NCBI GenBank assembly: GCA_024291935.2
Contig: CM044316.1
Location: 71,192,501-71,256,500, forward strand
Direction: 5' to 3'
Source: Okapia johnstoni
Lineage: Eukaryota > Chordata > Mammalia > Artiodactyla > Giraffidae
DNA: 64,000 nucleotides
A model generated the notes under the pieces. It searched no databases. It was not told the DNA's origin and worked only from the letters and a program-made list of their open reading frames with translations. The translations under genes and the position numbers were made by a program. Positions 12,573 to 23,466 of this stretch are shown here, piece by piece (position 1 is the stretch's first letter; every line of letters starts with the position of its first letter).

Positions 12573-12791
12573 TGTGCATGCTTAGTCACTCAGTCATGTC
12601 GGACTCATTGCAACCCTTTGGATTGTAGACCACCAGGCTCCTCTGTCTATGGGATTTTTCAGGCAAGAATACTGGAGTAGGTTTTCATTTTCCTCCTCCA
12701 GAGGATCTTCCTGACACAGGGATTGAACCCACATCTCCCATGTCTCCTGCATTGTAGGCAGATCTTTACCTGCTGAGCCTTCAGGGAAGCT
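12573..12791 (-). mobile_element. Bov-tA-type SINE
   Basis: Full reverse-strand SINE from TGCATGCTTAGTCACTCAG to the head end GCCTTCAGGGAAGC. Abuts a (TG)n(TA)n microsatellite on its head side. Confidence 0.85.
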
Positions 12792-12792
12792 T

Positions 12793-12823
<31 letters not shown>

Positions 12824-12836
12824 GTATACATATATA
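12792..12836. repeat. (TG)n(TA)n compound microsatellite
   Basis: TTTGTGTGTGTGTG followed by about 10 TA units and a degenerate TGTATACATATATA end. Confidence 0.9.
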
Positions 12837-13282
12837 GTTACAATTTTTACTAAAGCCTGCATAAGTAATGATGTTTTTGACTCTGACACATTTACTGAAC
12901 ATGATAATTTTACCATTTAAAATAAATGATACAAATTTAACTGCATAAAGATTTGATAATAAACTCCAGCATAGTAAATCTTAGGTCATCTGGTAACTAG
13001 CCACTTTCACCCTTAAGTTGCTCAGATGGACTTGAACCTTGAATGGCCTTAAAAACCAGCTCTTGGGAACAAAGAAGTCATGCACTGGCTCCAGGATTAG
13101 GGAGATCAACCACTCCATTTGTTGGGGTCTGGGGGGGTTCCCAGGATGTAGGACTTTTAATGCTAAAACCAGAGTCCTGGGAATCTGCGACAAGGTGGTC
13201 ACCCTGTGAAGGCCAGATTTCAGGGGAGAACCAAGGCTCTGAAACTCACAGCCAATGTGCTGTGGTTGACCGGCTGCCATGT
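12837..13282. other. Intergenic, no recognised feature
   Basis: Single-copy-looking. The G run at 13130-13137 (GGGGGGG) is the only compositional oddity. Confidence 0.5.
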
Positions 13283-13285
13283 AGA

Positions 13286-13352
13286 AGGAAAGCAGCTCTC
13301 TGATTGGCTGTGGAGACTGACACAGAAGCAAAGCAGTTCTCTGATTGGCTGT
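13286..13352. repeat. Tandem pair of GATTGGCTG (inverted CCAAT) motifs, 41-bp period
   Basis: AGCAGCTCTCTGATTGGCTG ends at 13310, and AGCAGTTCTCTGATTGGCTG ends at 13351, a direct repeat with about 41-bp spacing and one mismatch over 20 bases. Each holds ATTGG, the reverse of the NF-Y CCAAT box. The surroundings may be a decayed LTR; that is unproven. Confidence 0.6.
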
Positions 13353-13604
13353 TCATGACTGGGTGAGGTTAGTCTTTTAAGTGCACTGTGCTGTGGATAC
13401 AAGCGAAATAACCCAAAAGAAGACAGACTGAGAAAAACAGAAAAAGAAGAGCAGTGAGAGGGTGTGAGAAGAGCAGTATTCACCAGGCAGCCTGCGGTGG
13501 ATCCTGGCAGAGGAAGAGAGAAAACGAAGAGAAAGAAGATGGGTGGTTTTACTGTGCAGACCCAGATGAGATAAATGGTTTTGTACAGGCATAGAGGCCT
13601 CAGA

Positions 13605-13805
13605 GGGGCTTCCCTGGTGGCTCATGGTAAAAAATCTGCCTGCCAAGCAGGAGACATGAGCTCCCTGGATCAGGAAGATCTCCTGGAGAAGGAAATGGCA
13701 ACCCACTCCAGTATTCTTGCCTGGAGAATTCCGTGGACAGAGGAGCCTGGTGGGCTACAGTTCATGAGGTTGCAAAGAATCGAACATAACTGAGTGACTG
13801 AACAT
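13605..13805 (+). mobile_element. Bov-tA SINE with (CA)n tail
   Basis: Sense SINE: GGGGCTTCCCTGGTGGCTCA head, body to GAGTGACTGAACATG. It is followed by (TG)n at 13814-13824 and (CA)n at 13833-13858, the common case of a microsatellite growing from a SINE tail. Confidence 0.9.
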
Positions 13806-13860
13806 GCGCATGCATGTGTGTGTGCACGCGCCCACACACACACACACACACACACACAAA
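13806..13860. repeat. SINE-tail microsatellite (TG)n...(CA)n
   Basis: TGTGTGTGTGCACGCGCCCACACACA... about 13 CA units ending in AAAAAA. The TG and CA arms are complementary and could form a hairpin. Confidence 0.85.
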
Positions 13861-14835
13861 AAATGTTAGGAGGCCACGGGGCTGCTTCCTTATGAGGATT
13901 CACCAGAAGATCTGTATATAGTCTCCTGCCATTCTCACTGAGCTGCCAGCTGCATTGATCTTTATCTAGTATCTCCTTGAAGCTCAAATCACCTCCATGC
14001 AACTCCGGGCCAGAGCTACCCTCAGGCCAGTGGGAATGGAGATTGGCAAGGGAAGCACCACTCACCTTTACCAACCTCCTCTCAAGCATGGAATCGGTCC
14101 TTTCTTTTAATTTCCATCAGAACAACAGAGAACAGAAGGTTCTGACAACATAGAGAATACAGATGTTAACATGGAGATGAACTGAGGAGTTCCCTGCTAG
14201 AGAAAAAGTTTCTCTATGCCTTTGACACAAACCTTCCTCTCCAGTTTTCACTTGTCATAGAATCAGCCTCCTCTCAGGGATGATTCTATGGAAGGAAGAA
14301 TTACTCTCATTAGGAGAAAACACATGCCCTATCTTGGCTGACTTTAAGGCCCTAATGGGACTTACGAGTCCAACACGAGCTATTTGTGGTCTCCGGTGTT
14401 AAATAACACACCTTGAGTAGGGAGGACCTCCATGGTCCAGACCACAGTGGGGCTCTGCCAAGCTTGGTGCAGCCCCTCTTCATCTCTCCTACGTGTGGGC
14501 TGAAGCTCTCAGCTGTCATTTCCATTGTGGATATCCCAGCAACAGCTACTCTTCATCATCTATGAGCAACCACCAAATAACTTCTCAAGAACCAAGACAG
14601 ACTTTCTACTTCTTGCCTTAAACAACCACAGTATAGGACAAAATATATGAAACAATGGTTTGCAGACACAGGGAAAGAGGCAGGAAGGCACTTGGGAGTC
14701 CTTGAGTGAGGGAGGCAAACGAGGTGAGCCCTACAAGTGCCTCCACCACCCATCCTGGAGAGAGCTGCCAGGCTGAAGAGCTTCAAGGGAGAACCCTAAG
14801 AAGAGCTGGTGGCCTCACTGAGGTGAAGAGACAAG
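13861..14835. other. Intergenic, no recognised feature
   Basis: Moderate GC, no recognised repeat or gene. Confidence 0.45.
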
Positions 14836-15087
14836 ATGAGTGCAGGGAAGCCAGTGGCTAGAATACACAGAACAGGTTGCTGGAGAGGAGACAGCTACAC
14901 AAAGAGAGAGCTGCGAATCTACAGAAAGTTCCCCTTCCGTCTTCAGCTGAGCCCAGATCAGCTCATGCATGTGAGAAAACGACTAAAGCCAGAACAAGAA
15001 AGAAAGAAGCAAGAGGAAAAATCTCCAGAGTCTACACCACTTCCTCGAAGAATGGAAATATCTCCTAACACAAGGAGCATGAAGTAG
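14836..15087 (+). other. Unidentified 83-codon ORF, Lys/Arg/Glu-rich
   Basis: Open frame starting ATGAGTGCAGGGAAG, ending at TAG 15085-15087. The protein is basic and charged in its second half (RKKQEEKSPES run around residues 58-67) with Ser/Pro near the end. The frame is also open in a second phase for 63 codons. I recognise no family. It could be an exon, a processed-pseudogene remnant or chance; no splice or poly(A) context decides. Not called as a gene. Confidence 0.25.
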
Positions 15088-15285
15088 AGTCCTCGGCTGA
15101 GTGAGCCAAACTAACTTAAATGAGAGGCTGTTCTGAACCTCCCTGGAAAGAAAGCTTAAAAGTAGGCCTTCTAAAAATCGAACTATTTTTTTTTCTATTT
15201 ATTTATTGTTTCATCTTTATGACATGATGTTGTACACTAAATTTATTATGCTAATAATTTCATAATGTATGTAAGCTATATTTTT

Positions 15286-15395
15286 TTTAATAAATTTATT
15301 TATTTTAGTTGGGGGCTAATTACTTTACAGTATTGTAGTAGTTTTTGCCATACATTGACATGAATCAGCCATGGGTTCACATGTGCTCAGATCGA
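15286..15395 (-). mobile_element. Ruminant L1 3' fragment
   Basis: TTTATTTATTTTAGTTGGGG, then TACTTTACAGTATTGTAGTAG and GACATGAATCAGCCATGGG, the reverse of the L1_BT 3' UTR. Confidence 0.8.
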
Positions 15396-15529
15396 ACTAT
15401 TTTCAAGTTACTTAACTGAGTTCCAGAACAAAGTAGAAAATATTTAAAGCAGTGTATTACAACAAACAAACACACAAGGAGAGCAACGGAACTGAAAATG
15501 TAAAATTCACAGTGTCTGTGCACGCATGC

Positions 15530-15642
15530 GTGTGTGCGTGCTCCATCACTTCAGTCGTATCCGACGCTTTGCAACCCCACGGACTGTAGCCCGCGAGGCT
15601 CCTTTGTCCACGGGATTATCCTGGTAAGAGTACTTGCTCAGG
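15530..15642 (-). mobile_element. BovA SINE fragment
   Basis: CACTTCAGTCGTATCCGACG to GGATTATCCTGGTAAGAGTA, body only. CG-rich (TGCGTGTGTGCGTG) tail side. Confidence 0.8.
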
Positions 15643-16489
15643 CATCTAACCAAATATGGCAAAGACTCAGGAAAATGCGGTTCTTTGGAAAGAGAAAATG
15701 CAATTAATGAGTAGGCCCAGAAATGACACAAGTGACAGCAACATTTAAAACAGCTATTATAAATAGACTCCCACAGGTTTGATAAGGCAAAATAAAGCGT
15801 GAGTATGATGAAGAGGAAAATGGAAGACAAAAAGACCCAATCAAACTGTTAAAGATGAAATAATGTTTGAGATGAAAAATACACTGTATGGGTTAACAGT
15901 AGATGATACACCATAATAAAGTAGAGTTTATCCTAGGAATGCAAGGTTTATTTAACACTATTATTTAAAGCTATTGCTTCACCATGTTGAATGATTTAAA
16001 AAGTAAAACCATATGAACATAAGAAAAAGCATCTGCCAAAATTCAATATCCAATCATGATTTTTTAAAAAAACTCTCTGCAAACCAGGAATAGCTGGGAA
16101 CTTCTTCAACCTGATTAATGGCATCTATGAAAAACTTACAGATAACATCACACCTGGTGAATCCTTTCCTTCTAAGATAAGGAACAAGCAAGGATGTACA
16201 TTCTCACCTCTTCTATTTAACATATTTCTTAGAGGTCTTAGCCATAGCAAAAGGCAAGAAATAGACATAAAAGACAAAAAAGGAAGAAATAAAAGTATTT
16301 TTATTAACAGATGACATCGTTGTCTATGTAGAAAATCTTAAACGAATCTATGAAAAGGTTATAAGAACTTAGAAGTGAATATAGTGAGGTTTCAGGGTAT
16401 GAGATCAATATGTTGAAATAAATTTTATATCTATATTACTGTCAATGAGAAATCAGAAAATAAATGAAAACATACCATTTACTGTTTGT

Positions 16490-16845
16490 TGCGGACTGTT
16501 TGTGTCCATGCCCGCCCCCCTAAATTCACATACTGAAATCTAATCTCCAATGTGATAATATTGGGAGGTGGGAGGCTTTTGGGAGGTAATTAGACCGTGA
16601 GGGTGGAGCCCTCATGAATGGAACTGGTGCCTTTATAAGACAATGAAGAGACCAAAACGCTCTCTTTCTCTACACTATGAGAAGTCCACTGTCTGCAATC
16701 AGGAAGAGAACTCTTTGCTGGACCCAACCAGGTTAGCACCATGATCTTGGGCTTTTAGCCTCTAGAACTGAGGGAACTTTCTGTTGCTGACAAGCTACCC
16801 AGTTTACAGTATTTTTTTTTTTAGAACAGCCTTAAGCTAAAACAT
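16490..16845 (+). mobile_element. LTR-like medium-reiterated repeat (MaLR-type, family unsure)
   Basis: Recognised by AATGTGATAATATTGGGAGG, TGGGAGGTAATTAGACCGTG and GGTGGAGCCCTCATGAATGG, ending at GTATTTTTTTTTTTTAGAAC. The same family occurs in reverse at 54836-55166. Inserted into the L1 above. I cannot name the subfamily safely. Confidence 0.6.
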
Positions 16846-16965
16846 TATTGCATTAAAAAATGTGAAATATTTAGAATGAATTAGACAAGAGTTGTGCAAG
16901 ACCTGTACACTGAAAACTATAAAACACTGCTGAGAGAAATTAAAGAAGACCTAAAATGGGGAGAT

Positions 16966-17231
16966 GGAGAAGGCAATGGCACCCCACTCCAGTACTCTTG
17001 CCTGGAAAATCCCATGAACAGAGGAGCCTGGTAGGCTGCAGTCCATGGGGTCGCTAAGAGTTGGACACGACTGAGCGACTTCACCCTCACTTTTCACTCT
17101 CATGCATTGGAGAAGGAAATGGCAACCCACTCCAGTGTTCTTGCCTGGAGAATCCCAGGAACGGCAGAGCCTGGTGGGCTGCTGTCTATGGGGTCGCACA
17201 GAGTTGGACACGACTGAAGCGACTTAGCAGC
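16966..17231 (+). mobile_element. Bov-A2 SINE dimer with perfect 13-bp TSD
   Basis: Two tandem BovA monomers (first GGAGAAGGCAATGGCACCCC, second GGAGAAGGAAATGGCAACCC), linked by TTCACTTTTCACTCTCATGCA-like sequence and ending GACTTAGCAGC. TSD AAAATGGGGAGAT at 16953-16965 and 17232-17244. It splits the L1 reading ...AAAATGGGGAGAT|ACACCATGCTC. Confidence 0.95.
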
Positions 17232-17825
17232 AAAATGGGGAGATACACCATGCTCATGGATTGGAGGGCCTCAACATTGTTAAAATGTCAATTCTCTCCA
17301 AATTGACTTATAGATTCAATCCCATCCCAATCTAAAGCCCAGCAATTTTTTTTTTTTGCAGAAATCTGTGAGCTGAATCTAAAATTTGTGTGGAATTGCA
17401 AGACTTAAAATAGCCAAAACAATTTTGAAGAAGGAGAAAAAGTTTCAAATCTTAAAACTATTGATTTTTAAGACTTTTTAAAAAGTTAATCAAGACAGTG
17501 TAAAGTTCGTATAAAGTTATATATCAATGTAAATCTGATATATATACATATATATATAAAGATACACATCAAAGGAACAGAACAGCATCCAGAAATAGAC
17601 CCACACATGTGTAGTCAATTGATTTTTGACACGTGCCAAGGCAATTCCATAGGGAAAGAATAATCTTTTCAACAAATGGTGCTGGAACATTTGGACAGCC
17701 ATATGCAAAAATATGAACTTCAATTCATACCTCACACCTTGGATCATAGGCTGAAATAAATATAAGCCCTAACACCAGAAAACTTCTGAAAGAAAATAGT
17801 GGAGAAGATCTTAGTGTTCTTATGT

Positions 17826-17872
17826 TATGGGGTTGCAAAGGGTCAGACACGACTGAACAACTTTCACTTTCA
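17826..17872 (+). mobile_element. BovA 3' scrap
   Basis: TATGGGGTTGCAAAGGGTCA, GACACGACTGAACAACTTTC: last about 45 bases of a BovA element inside the L1. Confidence 0.75.
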
Positions 17873-18195
17873 CTAGGTTAATCCAAAGTACAACTCAAAT
17901 GTCCACCAGCAGGCAAATGCAGGAACAAATGTGGTGTGCTCACACTACAGAATACTACTCAGAAATGAAAGGAATTAACTATTGGAAAGCTCATCAAAAT
18001 AAATGAATCTCAATACCACTATGAGCAGCGGACACCAGATGAAAAGGCTACAGACTGTATGAGTCCATTTTCTTAAATTCTAAAAATTGCAAACCAACAA
18101 TGGTAAAGTAGACCGGTGTTTGCATGGGGGTGGGGGGGAAGGAGAGGTGGGAAGGAAAGGATTTCAAAGGGGGATGAGGAGACTATTGGGAGTGA

Positions 18196-18410
18196 TATGT
18201 GTTACTTGCTCAGTTGTGTCCGACTCTTTGCGATCCCATGAACTGTAGCCTGCCAGACTCCTCTATCCATGGAATTCTCCAGGCAAGAATACTGGAGTGG
18301 GTTGCCATTTCCTACTCCAGGGGATCTTCCCAACCCAGGGATCGAACCTGGGTCTCCTGTATTGTAGGCAGGTTTTTTTTTTTCTTTTTACCATCTGAGC
18401 CACCAGGGAA
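18196..18410 (-). mobile_element. Bov-tA SINE
   Basis: Reverse-strand full element, TTACTTGCTCAGTTGTGTCC to GAGCCACCAGGGA. An internal T-rich insertion (TTTTTTTTTTCTTTTT) lies in the head near 18373-18388. Confidence 0.9.
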
Positions 18411-18589
18411 ATGTTTGTTATTTTGATTTAGCTATGGGTTCATGGGTATACAAGTATGTTAACAATTATCAAACAGTATTCTTTAAATATGTGCCATTAT
18501 TGTAAGTCATTTATACCTCAAGAAGCCTGTTTTTAAAAAAGCAAAAAGAACAGTTTATAGCTAATTTAACACACTTTAAGTCCACAGAG

Positions 18590-18925
18590 AAATGTATCAA
18601 TCAGGGCACTTAGCACTAGTTATAATAAGAAGCCCAATATCTCTATGACTTGATAAAATAAAAGTTTATGTTTTGCTTATGTCACAGTGTCACATGGGTT
18701 GGGCTGCTCCGAGCAGTTCGAAGCCACGCAGTGACTCAGGGACCATGGCTTCTTCCATCTTGTGGCCCTGGTGACTTCAAGATGTATCTTCACTCTTAGC
18801 AAGGAGAAGAAAGAGCAGAGATGATTCTGACCAGACCTAGCAGGAGGTGCCCATCAGTCTGCCCACGTCCCTTAGGCCAAAACCCAGTTATATGGTAAGA
18901 AGGGCTGGGAAATAGAGTCCCCTCC
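18590..18925. mobile_element. Old interspersed repeat, family not identified
   Basis: ACGCAGTGACTCAGGGACC, TTCCATCTTGTGGCCCTG and CCCAGTTATATGGTAAGAAG followed by GGCTGGGAAATAGAGTCC recall a common mammalian medium-reiterated repeat, but I cannot assign the family. Confidence 0.5.
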
Positions 18926-19854
18926 ACTCCAGGAGAGAAGAATTGTGCATTCATCTCTGTATCCAGCCAGTCTCTGCCAGAAGGAAAAGAAACATCTCCT
19001 CCAAGAGTAGCTATGCACACAACATGTATTACAAAAGAATGCTGACCTTTGGAGCCCCCCGCATTCAGATCCCATCATGATTTTCTCTAAATGATGAGAC
19101 GTCGTTTGTTTTATATTTCTCAACTGAAGAGCCTTTTCAAGGGCTTTTTGTGAAGGAACAGTTTCTACACCAAAGGGAATCCAAGGTTCCAGCTCCTGAG
19201 AGGCAGAAAATTATTTACGGTTTATGGATCACTCCCACGGCTTCACCCACTCCTTTTCTACTAATTATCCCCAAGGTTTCAAAACATTCAGAGTTCAGTC
19301 TAGTCAAAGGCACGCATCCTGTGTCCTACACCATCAGCACCTTCACCTACAGCACGAGGAGAAACTGAATCCAGACCAATGACGCAGAGCTACCGGGAAC
19401 ATTTGCTCAGAGTCTTTGGTGGGATAGAGTGGGATAAAGAAACTCCTCTCTGAAGCGGCCAGACAGCCCCACTGTGTGACCTTTTGGACAAGCAGTGACT
19501 GTGGTAAGGCTGGATCCAATCATTATTATCAGCTGGGTGACCATGACAGGGTCTCGTCAGATGTCTATTCCTGGAGCAAATTCTCCCATGGCAGTGAATC
19601 TTCTCCAGATTGAGCAGTACTTCTCACCCAGGTGTCTGTGGCCCTGGGGATGACCTGACCTGTCAGAATGTGCCTGGCAATTACCTATAAGGGCCAACAG
19701 CTGGCTGTGCTCAGAGTGAGAAGATCTGAGTGTTGAGCTTCCAAGTACACACTGGTAAAATGACAGACACAGTTTTTCCTAATATTTTTATTTGCATCCT
19801 GGATTTTGAGGGTAATATACTTAATGTGTGTGAACCACTCCATTCAGTCTCTTT
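18926..19854. other. Intergenic, no recognised feature
   Basis: Nothing coding or repetitive recognised; frames up to 83 codons lack resemblance to known proteins. Confidence 0.5.
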
Positions 19855-20050
19855 AGCCTCACCACTCAACTGAAACCTGGCTGTCACTGTCACCAATGAT
19901 CTTCTCATTGTCCAAACCCAATGGTCTGCATCTAACTTAACAGCAAAGAAGTATTTGATACAGCTGATCACTCCCTCTTTCTCCAAACACTGCTATTTAG
20001 CCTCTGGGGTACCATGCTCCTCAGGTCCTACCTGCCTACTGTTCTTATAA
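19855..20050 (+). mobile_element. L2/CR1-type LINE RT relic
   Basis: CACCAATGATCTTCTCATTG, then TTGATACAGCTGATCACTCC, then GGTCCTACCTGCC follow the order of an L2-like reverse transcriptase region (the 'FDTVDHS' segment survives in part). Very decayed. Confidence 0.5.
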
Positions 20051-20210
20051 CCCTTGAATAATATTTGGCCATAGAGCCCCCTCCTGGAAAGTCTTCTCAT
20101 GCATGAATTAGGCATTTGGAAAAGCTATGGATTAAGTTCTGTACATGGGGAATGAGTTTCCCTTCCTCCACCTCCCCAACCTTAATAGCTTTGGACAACT
20201 CAGAGAAAAT

Positions 20211-20310
20211 TTCTCTTTCCTTCTTATCTTCCCTCTTTATTCCCTTACTCCCTCTTTTCCTCCCTCCCTTCTTTCCTCTTCCCCTTTCTCCCTCCTTTAC
20301 TTTTTGGTCA
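20211..20310 (+). repeat. Polypyrimidine tract
   Basis: About 100 bp almost wholly C/T (TTCTCTTTCCTTCTTATCTTC ... CCTCCCTCCCTTC ...). Possible triplex (H-DNA) former; low complexity. Confidence 0.8.
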
Positions 20311-20903
20311 AATTATCTGGGAATCGTCTCCCTCTACAAATTGTAAATACGGTTTCCAGATATGATAGTCCATTGCCATTTTTTTTTCTTTTAACTTACC
20401 TAGGAAAAGTTAAAGAGGACACTTTCATCATTATCAGTGAGAAATGCACCATTTTCGAAAATCAACTTAAACTGTCCCCTTTAGGAATGAGTTCATGAAA
20501 TGCAAGAAGGAAAAGCAATGAATTCATAGAAGCACTTGTTTCCACCCACTTGGAACATAGTCCATGTTTGCCAGCCTGTATGATCGATCAGCTGGGGGAT
20601 AAGCATCTTCATTTACATAACCTCTTGGCCCTTTGTGTTTCAAGATGGCACCGTTCCAGGGGTGCAGTTTCCCTCTAGATGAAGGAAGCTGAATGCCCAC
20701 GAATGTCCATCAGATACTCACTGGATACAGCTTCTCTAGAATGTCTAGGAATTTCTGGTTGTTTCTCCATCTCTTAGAGTCTTGCAGAATGATCTAATAT
20801 TTGCTAATGTGTATGCCGTCTTTAATAATTCAGTGGCCCAATATTAAATTAATTTAGGAAAGATATGAATCACTTGTATACCTAGTGCATATAAGCTCTC
20901 CTA
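20311..20903. other. Intergenic, no recognised feature
   Basis: No feature recognised. Confidence 0.5.
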
Positions 20904-20912
20904 CTGGGTGCT

Positions 20913-21122
20913 TCAGGCTTGCCAGGTAGCTCGGTGCTAAAGAATCTGCCTGTCAGTGCAGGAGACGTGAGTTGGATCTCTGGGTTGGGAAGATCCCCTG
21001 GAGACAGAAATGGAAACCACTCCAGTATTCTTGCCTGGAGAATCCTATGGACAGAGGAGCCTGGCGGGCTACAGTCCATGGGGTCACAAAGAGTTGGACG
21101 TGACTTAGCAACTGGGCATGCG
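20913..21122 (+). mobile_element. Bov-tA SINE
   Basis: Sense copy (GCTTGCCAGGTAGCTCGGTG head, GGATCTCTGGGTTGGGAAGA middle, GACTTAGCAACTGGGCATG end). TSD CTGGGTGCT at 20904-20912 and 21123-21131. Confidence 0.9.
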
Positions 21123-21131
21123 CTGGGTGCT

Positions 21132-22659
21132 GCAGCCCTGCCTTGGAGGAACAGACAGGTGAGAAGTGCCTAAATGTTAAATCCTATTCCTCACAGACTG
21201 AGCACAGCAGGGGCAGAGGCAAGGGCTTTTTTCTATATCCTCTACCTCACCTAAATGTAGTGTTGAGGACAGAAACAGGTGATCAGTTTTCCCAGTGTAT
21301 TTTCATAATTAAAACCCATAATGGTCACCAGTCAAATTCTGGGGAAAAAAAGAGCTCCTTTCTCTCACTGTCACCCTTTCCATGGTAGAAAGTGATGACA
21401 GACCAGAGGCTGAGAAGAATACTTCATGTGGTTCAAATCAAAAGGAACTTTGAGCAGATAAGATAAATAAGCACTGAAATTAGCCTAAATACCAAAGACA
21501 CTGCTTATTGGGGAAAAAAATGTTTCACATCTAAAAAAACCACAAGTGGTTAGAAGTTCTAAATACTCATTGCAAAATGGTTTTTGTATTGAATTCACAC
21601 TCTTAATGGTTTCCGCTCAAAAATGGAGCTCATCAACTCTACCCCTGTCAACTCGCTTATGGGGTTTGGATCACAGAGAAAATGAAAAGCCTCCTGAGGT
21701 AATCACCATCTCCTCTGCCTCTCGAATCTGACTCAAAACCTTGTCCACATTTACTTAGTGTCTCTCTACTGGTATCTCCTCTGAAGAACAATGCAATATC
21801 CCACCTGGGTTAAACCCAAATTAGCCAAGCACTGGCCTTTAGATATTTAAAAATATGTAGAGAGAAATGACCACAGTTCTCATACTGAAATTTCAAATGG
21901 CAACTTCCCTATTATATAGTTTTTAATAGTGATTTTTTTGAGCTAAAATGGAAAGAACACTCAGCTGCTCAGTGAGGCAGAGTTAAAATATTCTGCAAAA
22001 ACAGCACTTACAGCAGAACCCCTGGGCTACCAATCAATGAACACACAACTACTGGTACCAGACACAGGTGTGCTATGGCGGATTCATAGCCCAGAAAAGG
22101 ATGTTGCCATTATTATCTTATCGTTAACAATAAACACTTTATAGCAAACCATTTTTATGATAAGTGACTAAGGAGACTAAAAAATGTATATAGCAGAATC
22201 AAACACAGGTACTCCCTGGAGTGTTCACTAGCTTTCTCTCACAGCTTTCTCTGCTGGGCCCATTACTTCTGTTCCACTCATATTGTTTAGTAGGGGTCTT
22301 GGTTTTCTGGTTGAACCTGTGAGATTTGTTAATCAAATGAATCCCAGTCCCAGCAAGGGTTATCTAATGAACCTATGACAGCCTGGTCTCTCCAGATGAA
22401 TTCTGCCACGGGCCCCAAGTCTCCCTGTTGGGGTGTTTTTTCCTGGTTGAAAACTCTGTGCTTAAAATTTAGTCTTTCATCTCAATCCTGAGAAATAATG
22501 ATCATTGACAGGGAACCCATAATATCTGATACCTTTCTGGGAACAGGAGATCTTCACCTCGATTTTTAAATACAGTGTAAATACAGGCAGAAAAGTCAAG
22601 GTTGCCTGCTATGCAAAACCATCCTGTGACCCCACCCACTGCGGGGGAAACACAGTGGT
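21132..22659. other. Intergenic upstream of RASGRF2, no recognised feature
   Basis: Single-copy-looking. Distal regulatory elements are possible but cannot be recognised by eye. Confidence 0.5.
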
Positions 22660-23375
22660 GGATGAGTGTGAGTATATGGATTTGGCTGGTGAGTGTGTTG
22701 TATGTGTCAGTGGGTTTGTGAAAGTGTATAAATTTGCATGAATGTGTACTTGTATATTTCTGAGTGCTTGTGTATGAATATGCTATTTGTGTGTATTTTT
22801 GAGTAAATATGTGCAGTTGTGTGTGTGTTCATATATGTGTTTGTATATGATCACATTCTGTGTGCGTGTATGACCATGAATGTGAGTATAAAAGCATTGT
22901 GTATGGATGTCTATTTGTGTATGAATGTGTGTACGAGTGTAAAAGTGTGCATGTGTCTATTGTGTGGGTGAGTTTGGTTGAGTGTGTGGATGACTGTATG
23001 ATCTGTGTGTGTAAATGTGTGTGTTTGGGTGAGCATGTCAGTGTGTGAGTGTGTGTAAGTTGCATATATGTGTATTTGTAAGTGGGGTTATATTTTTGTG
23101 TGTAGGAATGCACGTTGTGGGTGTTATTTGTATATATGTTTCATTTTTTGTGTGTGTTCAAGTATTGCGTTGTGTGTATTTGTGCGAATATGTGTGTGTT
23201 GGAGTATGTGGGTCTGGGTGTATTTGTGTGTTCTCGTTTGTGGGAGTGTGAGTGTGTAATTGTGCAAAGGCGAGCTTTTGTGTTGGGACTGTGCGCGCCA
23301 TGGGAATGTGGGTTTGTCTGTGTGTTTGTGAGGATGTATACTTGGTTTGCGTGTGTGTGTGTGTGCGCGCGCGAT
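22660..23375. repeat. Imperfect TG-rich low-complexity tract next to the promoter
   Basis: About 700 bp dominated by TGTG/TGTGTA/TGAGTG/TATTTGTG words on the + strand, nearly free of C on that strand until about 23260. It is not a pure microsatellite: the phase slips and the units vary. It grades at 23351-23372 into a purer (GT)n then GCGCGCG run and directly abuts the CpG island. Such tracts can adopt Z-DNA or, as CA-rich antisense RNA, bind hnRNP-L-type proteins. ORFs in it (Cys/Val/Tyr- or His/Thr-rich) are composition artefacts. Confidence 0.85.
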
Positions 23376-23466
23376 GGAGCGCGCGTGTGAGCCCGTGTGT
23401 GCGGTCGCCGCGCGCCTCCACCTCCGCGCGAACCGCCCCTTCGCGGCGGGAGCAGAGGCTGCGGCC

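Larger units (their letters stand above)
15850..18540 (+). mobile_element. Ancient L1 ORF2-to-3' UTR copy, interrupted
   Basis: Sense L1 remnant. Reverse-transcriptase-coding sequence at about 15930-16330 (TATCCTAGGAATGCAAGG, GGCATCTATGAAAAACTTAC, CACCTCTTCTATTTAACAT), later ORF2 at about 16860-17430 and 17560-17815, and 3' end at 17878-18130 with a remnant after 18410. Many stops and frameshifts. It is broken by an LTR-like element (16490-16845), a Bov-A2 (16966-17231), a BovA scrap (17826-17872) and a Bov-tA (18196-18410), so it is older than all of them. Confidence 0.85.

Noticed and set aside
22829..23113. Ser/Thr/His-rich 94-codon minus-strand ORF
   Set aside because: Pure product of the CA-rich complement of the TG tract.
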